The notes beneath the pieces were generated by a model. The model searched no databases. It was given only the letters and a program-made list of their open reading frames with translations, and was not told the origin of the DNA. A stretch of DNA of 64,000 nucleotides, from NCBI RefSeq assembly GCF_000175215.2, contig NC_014816.1, forward strand, positions 1,237,001 through 1,301,000, given 5' to 3'. Positions 1 to 9,784 of this stretch are shown here, in pieces. Numbering within the stretch: position 1 is the first letter of the stretch; every line of letters begins with the position of its first letter. Made by a program: the position numbers and the translations under genes. The stretch is from Asticcacaulis excentricus CB 48 (GTDB lineage: Bacteria; Pseudomonadota; Alphaproteobacteria; Caulobacterales; Caulobacteraceae).

Positions 1-885
1 AACGCCCCTCCCTTGGCCTGCCCTTGTTTCGAGCGGGGCGGGCATAAAAAGCACATACCCCGCAATGAACGCCTTTGGCGGCCTGATGTCCTCGCTCAGG
101 CCCGCGTCAAGCAACGCGCGGTCACCATAAAGCCTGCCACATTGCATGTGGGCGGCGCGCTTATATGCTGCCCGAAGGCGCATCTGGGGTGGCCTGGGAT
201 GACCTCCCACTGGTGACTCTTCCGTCCATCAAGGCCGCGACTGGTCCCTTCTCAGCCTGCCCGACGCGGCGCGCGTGACCATCGGCTTTATGCAGGTTCA
301 AGCCACCTTGTACGCCTTACAAAACCTTTGGCGTTTGGATTAGCGCGACAGCAGTTGTGACCAACCGTCTTTTGATCAGTAGGCGACAGGTCCTGTTCAA
401 CTACGCCGGGGGCGGTTGTCACTCTCAGTGGCAACAAGCCTGTAGGGACTGAGGAGGTCGGCCTTGTTTTTCAACTGCCTTTTCGTCGCGCGGCTTGCAG
501 TGGACCTTGAGCTCGGACTTCTGACGCCCAAGGCTTCGCTCCAAGGGTCGTGCTTCATATCGTTTAGCCGGTGGATCGGCCTACGCTGCGCCACAGGGTT
601 GATAGGTATGGGCCGGGAAGGCCCTAAAGCAATTTGCGTGTTTGTGCAGTAGATGCGCGATATTCTCAGCGCGGGAGGACTTGTATCAGCAAGCTATGGT
701 ATCTTCAGCTAGGACGAGCGGGAAGATAAGGTTTCGATTCGGACACCGGACGCGCCCCGATGTCATTCTGTCTGCCATGCAACTGGGCGTGCGTTATGAC
801 GAATTGATCCAGTTTTTGCTTAAATATTTTTAGTGGCAAGCCCCGGATATGGCGAAGGCCCGGTCGTTTCAGAACCGGGCCTTCA
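1..885. other. Unassigned region 3' of tRNA-Thr
   Basis: I see no convincing gene here. All open frames are short and lack recognisable domains. The best candidate is a 45-codon frame at 697-833 (+) ending in residues FLLKYF, without a clear ribosome-binding site. Base composition looks lower in GC than the coding regions that follow. I looked for tmRNA tag codons and RNase P core motifs and found none. The region lies immediately beyond the 3' end of a tRNA gene, a common integration site, so it may be decayed foreign DNA; that is inference only. Confidence 0.4.
854..884 (-). terminator. Hairpin directly after tRNA-Thr
   Basis: An 11-bp perfect stem (854-864 with 874-884, arm GAAGGCCCGGT) begins one base beyond the encoded CCA of the minus-strand tRNA. 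It has no T-run on the minus strand, so it could be a weak terminator or a 3' processing structure. Confidence 0.45.
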
Positions 886-960
<75 letters not shown>

Positions 961-992
961 TAAACCGGTGTGAAGACCGGCTGAGGACGCGG

Positions 993-1020
993 CTAATACC
1001 CAAACCGAGGCGAAACGCAA
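993..1020 (-). promoter_or_regulatory. Possible promoter of tRNA-Thr
   Basis: Minus strand: TTGCGT, 16-base spacer, TATTAG, ending about 33 bases before the tRNA 5' end. Spacing is acceptable but the -35 box is weak. Confidence 0.35.
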
Positions 1021-1042
1021 AGCGAAAAGTGCATTTTTCGCT
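1021..1042. repeat. Perfect 8-bp inverted repeat
   Basis: AGCGAAAA, 6-base loop, TTTTCGCT, lying between the tRNA promoter and the small gene at 1078. A T-rich run follows on the plus strand. It could be an operator or a hairpin; no transcript that it would terminate is evident. Confidence 0.3.
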
Positions 1043-1077
1043 CGCTTTTTGTGGATGGAACGCTAAATCACCGGCCT

Positions 1078-1221
1078 ATGAGCGACTCTCCGAATAAAAA
1101 CCCCAGGGACGAGAAGGCCGAGCGCCTCAATGCCGCCCTGCGCGCCAATCTCCAGCGGCGCAAAGCTGCTGCCCGCCGTCCTGAGCCCACACCGATCCGT
1201 AAGGACGACGCGAAAAACTAG
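1078..1221 (+). CDS. Small basic protein upstream of murA
   Basis: A 47-residue open frame starting at ATG 1078 and ending at TAG 1221. The product is highly charged, rich in Arg, Lys and Ala, with a helical core of the type ERLNAALRANLQRRKAA and no membrane segment or signal peptide. Short Arg/Lys-rich proteins of this type occur upstream of murA in related bacteria as far as I recall, but I know no function. It is codirectional with murA, with a 119-base gap, and could share its transcript. The composition and helix pattern look protein-like, but no strong ribosome-binding site is visible, so confidence is moderate. Confidence 0.55.
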   Translation: MSDSPNKNPRDEKAERLNAALRANLQRRKAAARRPEPTPIRKDDAKN

Positions 1222-1340
1222 CTGTTGCACCTGCGGCCCGGTGATGTAGAACGCGAAATCCATTTCATTTCCAAAGCTCTGAATCGGGGCGGCCCCGTCG
1301 GCAGAAATGAAAGTTCAGACATTCGGATCAGGCGTACTCA

Positions 1341-2642
1341 ATGGATCGTATTGCGTTGGAAGGCGGCGTGCCGCTCAAAGGGGACATTCCCGTCAGCGGA
1401 GCCAAGAATTCCGCGATCAAGCTGATGGCGGCGTCGCTGCTGACTTCAGAGCCGGTGCGCCTTACCAATATGCCGCGTCTGGCCGACACCCGCCTGCTGG
1501 GCCGCCTGCTGCAACGCTTTGGTACGCAGATCACTGAAACTAACGGACCGGACGGGCATCAGGAAACCCTGCTGCACACCCCGGAAATCACTTCGGCCTT
1601 TGCACCCTACGATCTAGTTCGTCAGATGCGCGCGTCGTTCAACGTGCTGGGGCCGCTTCTGGCGCGCACGGGTCATGCTAAGGTGTCCCTGCCGGGCGGC
1701 TGCACCATCGGCGCGCGCCCGGTCGATCTGCACCTCAAAGCGCTGGAGGCGCTGGGGGCGCATATAGACATGCACGAAGGCTATGTCTTCGCGCAGGCGC
1801 CGCGCGGCCTCAAAGGGGCTGAGATTGAGTTCCCCTTCGTTTCGGTAGGCGCGACCGAACACGCCCTTATGGCCGCCGCTTTGGCGCACGGCACTACAGT
1901 GTTTAAAAATGCTGCCTGTGAGCCGGAAATCGTCGATCTGGCTGAATGCCTTAACGCCATGGGCGCGAAGATCACCGGGGCCGGGACGCCAACCATCGTC
2001 ATCGAAGGCGTCGCTTCGTTAAAGGGCACCGACTGGGCAGTGATCTGCGACCGTATCGAAGCCGGCACCTACGCGCTGGCCGGGGCGGCCATGCCGGGCA
2101 GTGAGGTACGCCTGACGAAGGTGCGCCCGGAACTGATCGGTATTCTGCTCGACAAGATGCGTCAGGCGGGCTGCGAGATCGAAACGACGGCAGATACGGT
2201 GACGATCCGTCGAGGTCAGGAGCGCCTGAAAGCTGTCGATATCACCACCGAAGTCTATCCGGGCTTTGCCACCGACCTTCAGGCGCAGTTCATGGCCCTG
2301 ATGACCTTGGCGGAAGGTGAGTCCACGGTGCGCGAAACCATCTTTGAAAATCGCTTCATGCACGTGCCGGAACTGGGGCGTCTGGGTGCCAATATCTCGG
2401 TCCTGCACGGGGGCGAAGCGAAGGTGACGGGCGTTGAGGAACTGCGCGGGGCGCAGGTCATGGCAACCGATCTGCGTGCTTCGGCCTGTCTTGTCATTGC
2501 TGGTTTGGCGGCGCGCGGTGAGACGGTCGTCAACCGGGTCTATCACCTCGATCGCGGCTTCGAGAACCTTGAGGGCAAGCTTTCCGCCTGCGGGGCCAAT
2601 ATCCGCCGTATCAAGGGCAATGACCCGATCGAGGAAGAATAA
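1341..2642 (+). CDS. murA: UDP-GlcNAc 1-carboxyvinyltransferase
   Basis: MurA transfers enolpyruvate from phosphoenolpyruvate to UDP-N-acetylglucosamine, the first committed step of peptidoglycan synthesis in the cytoplasm. The 433-residue product has the usual family length. The N-terminal signature GAKNSAIKLMAASLL is present, and the catalytic cysteine sits in LPGGCTIGARPVDLHL (Cys121, equivalent to Cys115 of E. coli), so the enzyme should be of the fosfomycin-sensitive Cys type. EPSP-synthase-type inside-out barrel repeats span the whole chain. It is followed by the DUF2948 and UPF0262 genes, the arrangement common in alphaproteobacteria. Confidence 0.97.
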   Translation: MDRIALEGGVPLKGDIPVSGAKNSAIKLMAASLLTSEPVRLTNMPRLADTRLLGRLLQRFGTQITETNGPDGHQETLLHTPEITSAFAPYDLVRQMRASFNVLGPLLARTGHAKVSLPGGCTIGARPVDLHLKALEALGAHIDMHEGYVFAQAPRGLKGAEIEFPFVSVGATEHALMAAALAHGTTVFKNAACEPEIVDLAECLNAMGAKITGAGTPTIVIEGVASLKGTDWAVICDRIEAGTYALAGAAMPGSEVRLTKVRPELIGILLDKMRQAGCEIETTADTVTIRRGQERLKAVDITTEVYPGFATDLQAQFMALMTLAEGESTVRETIFENRFMHVPELGRLGANISVLHGGEAKVTGVEELRGAQVMATDLRASACLVIAGLAARGETVVNRVYHLDRGFENLEGKLSACGANIRRIKGNDPIEEE

Positions 2643-2697
2643 GCCAAATGCCAAAACGTGTGCACCGGTTTTTGGATAGGAGGCGTTGAGATTACGG

Positions 2698-3150
2698 ATG
2701 TTCGGGTGGTTTCACAAAAAGCCGAAACCGCTCCGTCTTCTCGCGCAGAGCGAAGAGGACGTGGTGCCGTTGAGCGCGCTGTTGCAGGATGCGGCCCTGC
2801 GTGGCGAAGACGTGCGTTACGACGCCCGCGCTCGCGCTCTGACCCTGCGTTTCAATCGCTTTTGCCATGAACACAAGAGCCGCACGCCTCTGCGTGCCGC
2901 CTGTGCGTTGCAGATCGGCTCGATCACAGGCCTTCGGTCGCGAGGTTTCGACGTGCATCACCCGCCGCAGGGCATGACCATTCTGCATCTGGCCACCGAA
3001 CCGCTCGACGCGCCGGCCTGCCACCTCTATCTGCGCTTTGCGGGCAAGACCGCTGCCGAGCTGAAGATCGAGGTCGAGGCCGTCGATCTTCTGCTTATGG
3101 ACCTCGCAGCGCCTCACCGCGCCCGTTCGACCCCTAGCCATCCGGTGTAA
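2698..3150 (+). CDS. DUF2948 family protein
   Basis: A protein of about 150 residues with the DUF2948 pattern: PLRLLAQSEEDVVPLSALLQDA near the N-terminus is the family hallmark, followed by a beta-rich core with LTLRFNRF and LHLATEPL. No function is established for the family, which usually lies directly after murA in alphaproteobacteria, as here. The product appears soluble. The start is uncertain: an AGGAGG motif ends at 2683, which places ATG 2698 rather far (14 bases) and TTG 2686 rather near (2 bases). I chose the ATG. The next gene begins 2 bases after this stop, so the two are probably cotranscribed. Confidence 0.85.
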   Translation: MFGWFHKKPKPLRLLAQSEEDVVPLSALLQDAALRGEDVRYDARARALTLRFNRFCHEHKSRTPLRAACALQIGSITGLRSRGFDVHHPPQGMTILHLATEPLDAPACHLYLRFAGKTAAELKIEVEAVDLLLMDLAAPHRARSTPSHPV

Positions 3151-3152
3151 TT

Positions 3153-3608
3153 ATGAAACTGGCCCGTATCGACATCGACTCCGACAGCCTGGCTTCGCCG
3201 TCTCCGGAAGTGGAGCATGAGCGTCAGGTCGCCATGTTCGACCTGATTGAAAAAAACAGCTTCAAACCCGAAGGCGGTTCGGCGGAAAAATACGATCTAC
3301 GCCTGGCCTATGAGGATGGGCGGCTGGTGTTTGATGTGTCGGGCGAGGGCTATGCCAAAAAAATCATGCTATCCTTCACGCCGCTCAAGCCGATCATGAA
3401 GGACTACGCCATGATCTGCGAAAGCTACTATGAGGCGCTGAAAAATGCCACGGTGGGGCAGATTGAGTCGATCGACATGGGCCGTCGCGGTATCCATAAT
3501 GATGGAGCAGAACTGCTAACCGAACGTCTGGCCGGCAAGATTGAGATCGATCACGAAACCGCACGACGTCTGTTTACCCTGATCCATGCCCTGCATCTGC
3601 GAGGCTGA
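3153..3608 (+). CDS. UPF0262 family protein
   Basis: A 151-residue soluble protein with the UPF0262 signature: LIEKNSF near residue 32, a central LSFTPLKPIMKDYAMICESYY stretch, and SIDMGRRGIHNDGAELL toward the C-terminus. The molecular role is unknown. It starts at ATG 3153 two bases after the DUF2948 stop, so it is the downstream member of a murA-linked operon. The length matches the family and no truncation is visible. Confidence 0.88.
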   Translation: MKLARIDIDSDSLASPSPEVEHERQVAMFDLIEKNSFKPEGGSAEKYDLRLAYEDGRLVFDVSGEGYAKKIMLSFTPLKPIMKDYAMICESYYEALKNATVGQIESIDMGRRGIHNDGAELLTERLAGKIEIDHETARRLFTLIHALHLRG

Positions 3609-3673
3609 TGTCGTATGCTGAGGTGCAGAATTGGGGTGTGGCTGAAAAACCCCGGAACACCTAATTCGTCGGA

Positions 3674-3691
3674 AATGAATGATCGTTCATT
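3674..3691. promoter_or_regulatory. TetR-type palindrome upstream of porin gene
   Basis: The 18-bp sequence AATGAATGATCGTTCATT has 8 of 9 base pairs symmetric. Sites built on TGAAYG/CGTTCA are typical of TetR-family operators, but no TetR gene lies in this window. It sits 213 bases before the beta-barrel gene at 3904. The rest of 3609-3903 is non-coding, with an A/T-rich stretch near 3730. Confidence 0.35.
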
Positions 3692-3903
3692 TTGAGTTCA
3701 TCAAGATGGCGGTTTTGCCGCAATCTCCTATTAAATTTATGTTTTTCTTGTAAAAAAGTCCAGAAATGGCCTTTGAGGCGGCCCAATGCGGCCCCTTTGC
3801 GGAGCGATTGTCTTGTGGTCGCTGGAGCCTCAGCTCCGGTCGGCGCAACAAAGAGTGCGGTTCATGAAAATCGCACGGCACACGAAGACAATAGGAGTTC
3901 ACT

Positions 3904-4431
3904 ATGAAGACCATGCTCATGGCTACTGCCGCTTTGGCTGCCGCTGCTTTCGGCGCGTCCACGGCTTCCGCGCAATCCCTGTCGCAGCCCGAGGTGTATG
4001 GCTCGATCGGTGCGACCGCCACGAATAACAACGAGTCCGACTCTAGCCTTAACTCGATGAATGCGCGCCTCGGCACCAAGCTGACCCCGCACTTCGGGCT
4101 CGAAGGCGAACTGGCCGCCGGGACCAACGGCGACACGACCAATACGGGCCGTTACAAGCTGACCAATAAGAAGGCCGCCTACGCCGTGGGCTTCCTGCCG
4201 GTTTCGGACCGCGTTGAGCTGATCGGCCGCGTGGGTGTTTCGGACACCAAGCTGAAAAACTACAACAACTCGCCGATCGCCGAAGATGGAACGGCGCTGG
4301 ATGTTGGTGTCGGAGCGCAGATGAAGCTCAATGACGCCTACGCCATCCGAGGCGACTATACCCGCTCGGCTTTCAAGGATGATCGCGGAAATGCCGACAA
4401 CCTGTCGGTCAGCGTGGTTCGGAAGTTTTAA
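3904..4431 (+). CDS. Small outer-membrane beta-barrel protein
   Basis: A 175-residue precursor with a clear Sec signal peptide (cleavage expected after ASTASA, about residue 23). The mature part is built of alternating amphipathic strands (for example YGSIGATATN, FGLEGELAAG, YAVGFLPV, VELIGRVGV, LDVGVGAQM, YAIRGDYTR) and ends in the terminal phenylalanine (SVSVVRKF) recognised by the BAM machinery. This is the eight-strand OmpA/OmpX-like fold, a general porin-like or adhesion-type surface protein with no assigned substrate. A GGAG ribosome-binding site precedes ATG 3904, and a strong terminator follows, so it is monocistronic. Confidence 0.82.
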   Translation: MKTMLMATAALAAAAFGASTASAQSLSQPEVYGSIGATATNNNESDSSLNSMNARLGTKLTPHFGLEGELAAGTNGDTTNTGRYKLTNKKAAYAVGFLPVSDRVELIGRVGVSDTKLKNYNNSPIAEDGTALDVGVGAQMKLNDAYAIRGDYTRSAFKDDRGNADNLSVSVVRKF

Positions 4432-4459
4432 TTTCTACCCTGCAAGCTAACCAAGGATT

Positions 4460-4490
4460 GGCGGAGTTCCGAAAGGGGCTCCGCCTTTTC
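4460..4490 (+). terminator. Rho-independent terminator of beta-barrel gene
   Basis: An 11-position stem (4460-4470 with 4475-4485, including G-T pairing) closes a GAAA tetraloop and is followed by TTTTC. It lies 29 bases after the beta-barrel stop codon. Confidence 0.85.
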
Positions 4491-4604
4491 ATACGCGCTT
4501 TCCCTCTTTCCACTTAACCCGTTTGGGTATAAAGGGAGCGCCACTGATTTTCATGGGCGACATCGCATGACGATTCGCCCTTTTCCCTTTCCATGTGGGG
4601 CCGA

Positions 4605-4826
4605 ATGGCAAAAGAAGAACTGTTGGAGTTTGCGGGTACCGTTGTCGAGCTTCTGCCGAACGCGACATTCCGCGTGACGCTCGAAGACTCGGGGCATGAA
4701 ATCATCGCGCACACTGCGGGCAAGATGCGCAAGAACCGCATCCGCGTGCTGGCTGGCGACCGTATCATGGTTGAAATGACGCCCTATGACCTGACTAAGG
4801 GCCGCATCACTTATCGGTTCAAATAA
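4605..4826 (+). CDS. infA: Translation initiation factor IF-1
   Basis: A 73-residue single OB-fold protein that binds the ribosomal A site during initiation together with IF-2 and IF-3. The family start MAKEELLEFAGTVVELLPN and the core GHEIIAHTAGKMRKNRIRVL are intact, ending KGRITYRFK. An in-frame ATG exists 12 bases upstream at 4593, but the conserved N-terminus fixes the start at 4605. It is followed after 32 bases by maf, the usual infA-maf order in alphaproteobacteria. Confidence 0.97.
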   Translation: MAKEELLEFAGTVVELLPNATFRVTLEDSGHEIIAHTAGKMRKNRIRVLAGDRIMVEMTPYDLTKGRITYRFK

Positions 4827-4858
4827 GTGTTGGCCGCTTTAAGTAAGGGGCGCGCCTG

Positions 4859-5431
4859 ATGCTGCCCCTTATTCTGGCCAGCTCCAGTCCTCGCCGTGTG
4901 GACCTGCTCGCCCAGATCGGCCTGAAACCCGATCGTATCCTTCCCTCCGATATTGATGAAACGCCGCTGAAAAGCGAGACCCCGCGCGAACTGGCCGGGC
5001 GGCTGTCGCGCGCCAAGGCCGAAGCCGTAGCGGCGCTGGTTACGCAGCCCGCCTATATTCTGGCCGCTGATACGGTGGTAGGGGTGGGGCGGCGCATATT
5101 GCCCAAGGCGGAAACGGATGCCGAAGTTCGCGCCTGTCTCGAACTGATGTCCGGCCGCAGCCATCGCGTCTATACTGGCGTCGCGCTGGTCTCGCCTAAG
5201 GGTCTGTCAGCGCGGGTGGTCGAAACCCGTCTGCAATTTAAACGCCTGAGCGCCGAAGAGATCGACGCCTATATTGCTTCCGGCGAAGGTCTAGGCAAGG
5301 CGGGCGGCTACGGTATTCAGGGCCGCGCCAGCGCCTTTGTCATTCACCTGATCGGCTCCTTTCCTTCGGTGGTGGGGCTGCCGACGTTTGAGACCCTGCA
5401 ACTGCTGCGCGGCGCGGGTTACAGGGGGTGA
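4859..5431 (+). CDS. maf: Maf-type nucleoside triphosphate pyrophosphatase
   Basis: A 190-residue Maf/HAM1-fold pyrophosphatase that hydrolyses non-canonical or pyrimidine nucleoside triphosphates to monophosphates, a house-cleaning activity linked to division arrest. Visible motifs are ASSSPRR at the N-terminus, AADTVV near residue 70, SGRSHRVYTGVAL near residue 98, and a C-terminal GSFPSVVGLP loop. The last resembles the YhdE (dTTP/UTP) subgroup. Its stop overlaps the GTG start of the RNase E/G gene (GTGA), which implies translational coupling. Confidence 0.92.
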   Translation: MLPLILASSSPRRVDLLAQIGLKPDRILPSDIDETPLKSETPRELAGRLSRAKAEAVAALVTQPAYILAADTVVGVGRRILPKAETDAEVRACLELMSGRSHRVYTGVALVSPKGLSARVVETRLQFKRLSAEEIDAYIASGEGLGKAGGYGIQGRASAFVIHLIGSFPSVVGLPTFETLQLLRGAGYRG

Positions 5432-6438
5432 AACTGTATGGTGAACAGCGGTTTGGTCTGATGCGTGCCTGTTTGGCGCGCGACGGGCTGCCGCTGCTCT
5501 ATGCTGAAGGTCCGGCGCTGGATACATCCCTAACCCTGTGGGGAACGCGTTCGGTGGCTCGGCTAACCGCCAAATCGGGGCGGATCGGCTTCCTTAAACT
5601 CGCCGATGGTCAAGAGGCCATGACTGATCTCAGCGACCCCAATGCCCTGAACGAAGGTACGGCAGTCGAGGTCGAAATCGCCGCTGAAGCTCGTGCCGAC
5701 AAATTGCCCCGTGTCCGCCTGCTGGGTGTCAGCGATGGGCCGCCACGTCGCCTGTCGGACCCGTTGGGGCTGATGGAGCGCCTGAAACAACAGGCGCGGC
5801 GCCTGATTGACCCTCAGGTCCGGTTTGAGCCCGCCGAAGACCCCGATGCCCTCGATATTGCCGAGGCGCAGGCGACCCAGCCCAGTTTCGACCTGCCCGG
5901 CGGCGGTTATCTGTCCATAGAGGCGACGCGCGCCCTGATCGCGTGCGATATCGACATGGGGCGTGCTGGGGAAGGGATGATCCACACGCCACGTCAGGCC
6001 GCCAAACGCCTCAATGAGGTGGCGGTTGAAGAGTTGGTACGCCGTCTGCGCCTGTCCAATCTGGCGGGCCTGGTGGTGGTCGATCTGATCGGCAACAAGC
6101 ATAATGGTGAGAAGCTGACCGGATTGGTGCAGTCCGCCTTTGCGGCCGAGGGGCGAGCCATCGCCTGCGGGCCGATTACCCGCTTTGGGACGCTGGAATT
6201 CAGTCGGCCGTGGGGCGCACAGCCCCATATGGAAGAGACGCCGCTGAGGGCCGCACGGCGGCTCCTGTGGCGCGCCGTGGCCGAAGCCCGTTCGGATGTC
6301 GGTGGCCGCCTCCGGTTGCGCGCGCCAGGCCCGGTGGCCGATCAGGTGCGCCAGTGTCTGAAAGACAGCCTTGACCCGCTGACACCACGCCTCAGCGTCG
6401 AAACATCGTCGATAACCGAGGTGGTTCCACTGCCGTAA
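5428..6438 (+). CDS. Short ribonuclease E/G family protein
   Basis: A 336-residue member of the RNase E/G family, shorter than E. coli RNase G (489) or RNase E (1061). An S1-like region occupies roughly residues 35-95. The catalytic part includes LPGGGYLSIEATRALIACDIDMG, matching the loop with the first Mg-binding aspartate, and GLVVVDLIGN with the second. The CPxCxGxG zinc link used for tetramer assembly is absent, so quaternary structure may differ from classical enzymes. Short forms next to maf are common in alphaproteobacteria. The GTG start overlaps the maf stop. The yacG gene that often follows is not seen here. Confidence 0.87.
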   Translation: MKLYGEQRFGLMRACLARDGLPLLYAEGPALDTSLTLWGTRSVARLTAKSGRIGFLKLADGQEAMTDLSDPNALNEGTAVEVEIAAEARADKLPRVRLLGVSDGPPRRLSDPLGLMERLKQQARRLIDPQVRFEPAEDPDALDIAEAQATQPSFDLPGGGYLSIEATRALIACDIDMGRAGEGMIHTPRQAAKRLNEVAVEELVRRLRLSNLAGLVVVDLIGNKHNGEKLTGLVQSAFAAEGRAIACGPITRFGTLEFSRPWGAQPHMEETPLRAARRLLWRAVAEARSDVGGRLRLRAPGPVADQVRQCLKDSLDPLTPRLSVETSSITEVVPLP

Positions 6439-6546
6439 TGGTTCCGCAGACCTCTCGGGACGCGTTGAGAAGAGGCCCTATAACTCTCGGTCGCACTATT
6501 TTCCGGTACATTCCCCGCGCCTCTGTTTGTTTGGAGAGAAGGCCTG

Positions 6547-6603
6547 ATGATTTTGATCCGCCATATGAAAGCCAGCCGCAGGTCTGCATTTACAGCGAAG
6601 TGA
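6547..6603 (+). CDS. Candidate 18-residue peptide gene
   Basis: A short open frame (MILIRHMKASRRSAFTAK) begins at ATG 6547 behind a well-placed GGAGAGAAGG ribosome-binding site and stops 7 bases before a strong hairpin at 6611-6638. The product would be basic and short. I know no homologue. The arrangement of Shine-Dalgarno, short frame and hairpin is what makes it worth listing; it may equally be chance. Confidence 0.3.
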   Translation: MILIRHMKASRRSAFTAK

Positions 6604-6610
6604 CGAAAAA

Positions 6611-6640
6611 AAAGAGCGGGTCGTGAGACCCGCTCTTTCT
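6611..6640. terminator. Bidirectional terminator near groEL end
   Basis: A perfect 12-bp stem AAAGAGCGGGTC/GACCCGCTCTTT with a GTGA loop. On the minus strand it is followed by a run of eight T, so it mainly ends the groESL transcript; on the plus strand TTTCT follows. Confidence 0.85.
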
Positions 6641-6707
6641 ACATAGTATTGGGAGATTTTGCGACGGGGGCGACCCGAGCAAAACATTATCGCTATGGAC
6701 CTTTGTC

Positions 6708-6736
6708 CACGTCCCGATCCGCAGGAACGGGACGTG
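6708..6736 (-). terminator. Second hairpin just after groEL stop
   Basis: A 9-bp stem CACGTCCCG/CGGGACGTG with an 11-base loop lies 8 bases past the groEL stop. There is no T-run, so it may protect the mRNA 3' end or assist the downstream terminator at 6611. Confidence 0.45.
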
Positions 6737-6743
6737 AGCCAAA

Positions 6744-8387
<1,644 letters not shown>

Positions 8388-8438
8388 TTCGGGTGTTCCT
8401 TTGGTTGCGTATTATCAGAATAGGGGCGACAGAGCGGA

Positions 8439-8729
8439 TTAACGCTCGACCACACCCAGGATGTCGGATTCTTTGAGGATCAGCAGGTCTTCGCCGTTCA
8501 GCTTGACCTCGGTGCCGCCCCACTTGCCGAACAGAACGCGGTCGCCGACCTTTACGTCCAGAGCGACTTGCTCGCCCTTTTCGTTGCGGGCGCCCGGCCC
8601 GACAGCGACGACTTCGCCTTCTTGCGGCTTTTCCTTAGCCGTATCAGGGATGATGATCCCGCCCTTGGTCTTGGCTTCTTCTTCAACGCGCTTCACGAGA
8701 ACGCGGTCGCCCAGCGGACGAAAGCTCAT
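8439..8729 (-). CDS. groS: Co-chaperonin GroES (10 kDa)
   Basis: A 96-residue heptameric cap for GroEL. The N-terminal FRPLGDRVLVKRVEEEAKTKGGI segment includes the mobile loop (EEAKTKGGIIIPDTA) that binds GroEL, and the family ending NGEDLLILKESDILGVVE is intact. A GGAG ribosome-binding site precedes ATG 8729. It is the first gene of the CIRCE-controlled operon with groEL. Confidence 0.98.
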   Translation of the reverse strand: MSFRPLGDRVLVKRVEEEAKTKGGIIIPDTAKEKPQEGEVVAVGPGARNEKGEQVALDVKVGDRVLFGKWGGTEVKLNGEDLLILKESDILGVVER

Positions 8730-8761
8730 ATGATGTCTCCGATGTTATTCAGATGGATGTG

Positions 8762-8788
8762 TTAGCACTCAGTATGCCTGAGTGCTAA
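8762..8788. promoter_or_regulatory. CIRCE operator of groESL
   Basis: TTAGCACTC, 9-base spacer, GAGTGCTAA: a perfect match to the CIRCE consensus, 33 bases before groES. It is the binding site of the heat-shock repressor HrcA, whose gene is not in this window. Confidence 0.97.
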
Positions 8789-8799
8789 CGCGCCCCTGA

Positions 8800-8827
8800 G
8801 TTAGGGTTGCGACCGCAGAGAGTCAAG
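8800..8827 (-). promoter_or_regulatory. Probable groESL promoter
   Basis: Minus strand: CTTGAC, 16-base spacer, CCTAAC, directly upstream of CIRCE. The CTTGA-type -35 with a C-rich -10 resembles caulobacterial heat-shock (sigma-32) promoters that work with CIRCE. The -10 match is only partial. Confidence 0.5.
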
Positions 8828-8868
8828 AAGCGGCGAAGCGGATTCGTGTGAAATTTTTTCGCCGGAAT

Positions 8869-9696
8869 TTATTTCAGCTCGATATCGGCCACGATAGGGA
8901 AGTGATCGGAAATGACCTTGCCCGAATAGCTGTCGGTCAGGGTGGCGAAGCTCTTAACCATCAACGTCCGATCCACAAAAATATGGTCGATAGCCTCGCC
9001 GTCCGTCTGGCGGATATCAAAGCCATTGAAGGTGCCGGTCGGTCCAAAACGGCGGGTGCTGGCGACGCGGCTGTCTTTCAGCGGGCTCGTTTCGGCGGTG
9101 AAGCGTTTATACGGCGCGCTGCCCATACCGGTATTGAAATCGCCCAGCACGATCAGGTGCGCGCCCGGCACGGGCGGCAGGCTCAGAATCTGCACAGCAC
9201 AGTTTTCGCGCGCCTTGACGCCCACGTGGTCGAAATGGGCATTGCGAACATCAAAGACCTGCCCGCTGCGTTTATCCTTCAAAATAAGGCGCGTGATGGT
9301 GCGCGGGAAGGCGGCATCGGCGTCTTTCGAGGGGGTGTCGGGCGTCTGACCGCACCACTGAGTCGTCGCTGATACCTTCTCAAAGCGGTCGCGGCGCCAG
9401 AAGACGGTCGTGCTTTCGCCCGACTTGGCCCCATCATCGCGGCCGACGCCGTAATGGTCATAGTCTCCAAGGGCTTGCGACAGGTCATCGACCATCGGCA
9501 ACAGCGCCTCCTGCACCCCCAGCACATCGGGCGCAAGGAAGGCGATCTGCGCCGCCATGCGCGGGCCGCGCTCCGGCCACGGTGGCACGTCCTGCGGATT
9601 AGCGTAGCGGATATTGTAGCTCATCAGGCGCAGGGGCTCGGCAGAGGCGGGCGAGGCGACAAGCAGCGCGGCAGCAAGTAGGGGCAGCAGTTTCAT
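8869..9696 (-). CDS. Exported endonuclease/exonuclease/phosphatase protein
   Basis: A 275-residue member of the EEP (DNase I-like) superfamily, the fold of exonuclease III, sphingomyelinases and inositol phosphatases. An N-terminal signal peptide (cleavage near ASPASA, residue 19) places it in the periplasm or outside. Catalytic motifs in order: SYNIRYANP (metal-binding Asn), GVQEAL (metal Glu), RNAHFDHVG (His), LIVLGDFNTG (Asp/Asn) and ISDHFPIV (terminal Asp-His pair). The substrate is not evident; phosphodiester or phosphomonoester hydrolysis is expected. It is a single gene running toward groESL. Confidence 0.85.
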   Translation of the reverse strand: MKLLPLLAAALLVASPASAEPLRLMSYNIRYANPQDVPPWPERGPRMAAQIAFLAPDVLGVQEALLPMVDDLSQALGDYDHYGVGRDDGAKSGESTTVFWRRDRFEKVSATTQWCGQTPDTPSKDADAAFPRTITRLILKDKRSGQVFDVRNAHFDHVGVKARENCAVQILSLPPVPGAHLIVLGDFNTGMGSAPYKRFTAETSPLKDSRVASTRRFGPTGTFNGFDIRQTDGEAIDHIFVDRTLMVKSFATLTDSYSGKVISDHFPIVADIELK

Positions 9697-9784
9697 AGGG
9701 TTAGTTTATGGCGCGGCAGGCGCGGGGTCCAATGACATTCATATGACGTTTTTGAGCCGAGCTAACGTTTCACGCGGCTACTCT

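Noticed and set aside
294..310. GGTTCAAGCC, similar to a tRNA T-arm
   Set aside because: No matching arms or acceptor stem could be folded around it on either strand.
6438..6626. Frame overlapping the RNase E/G stop, considered as yacG
   Set aside because: It lacks the four-cysteine zinc motif of YacG and resembles nothing known.
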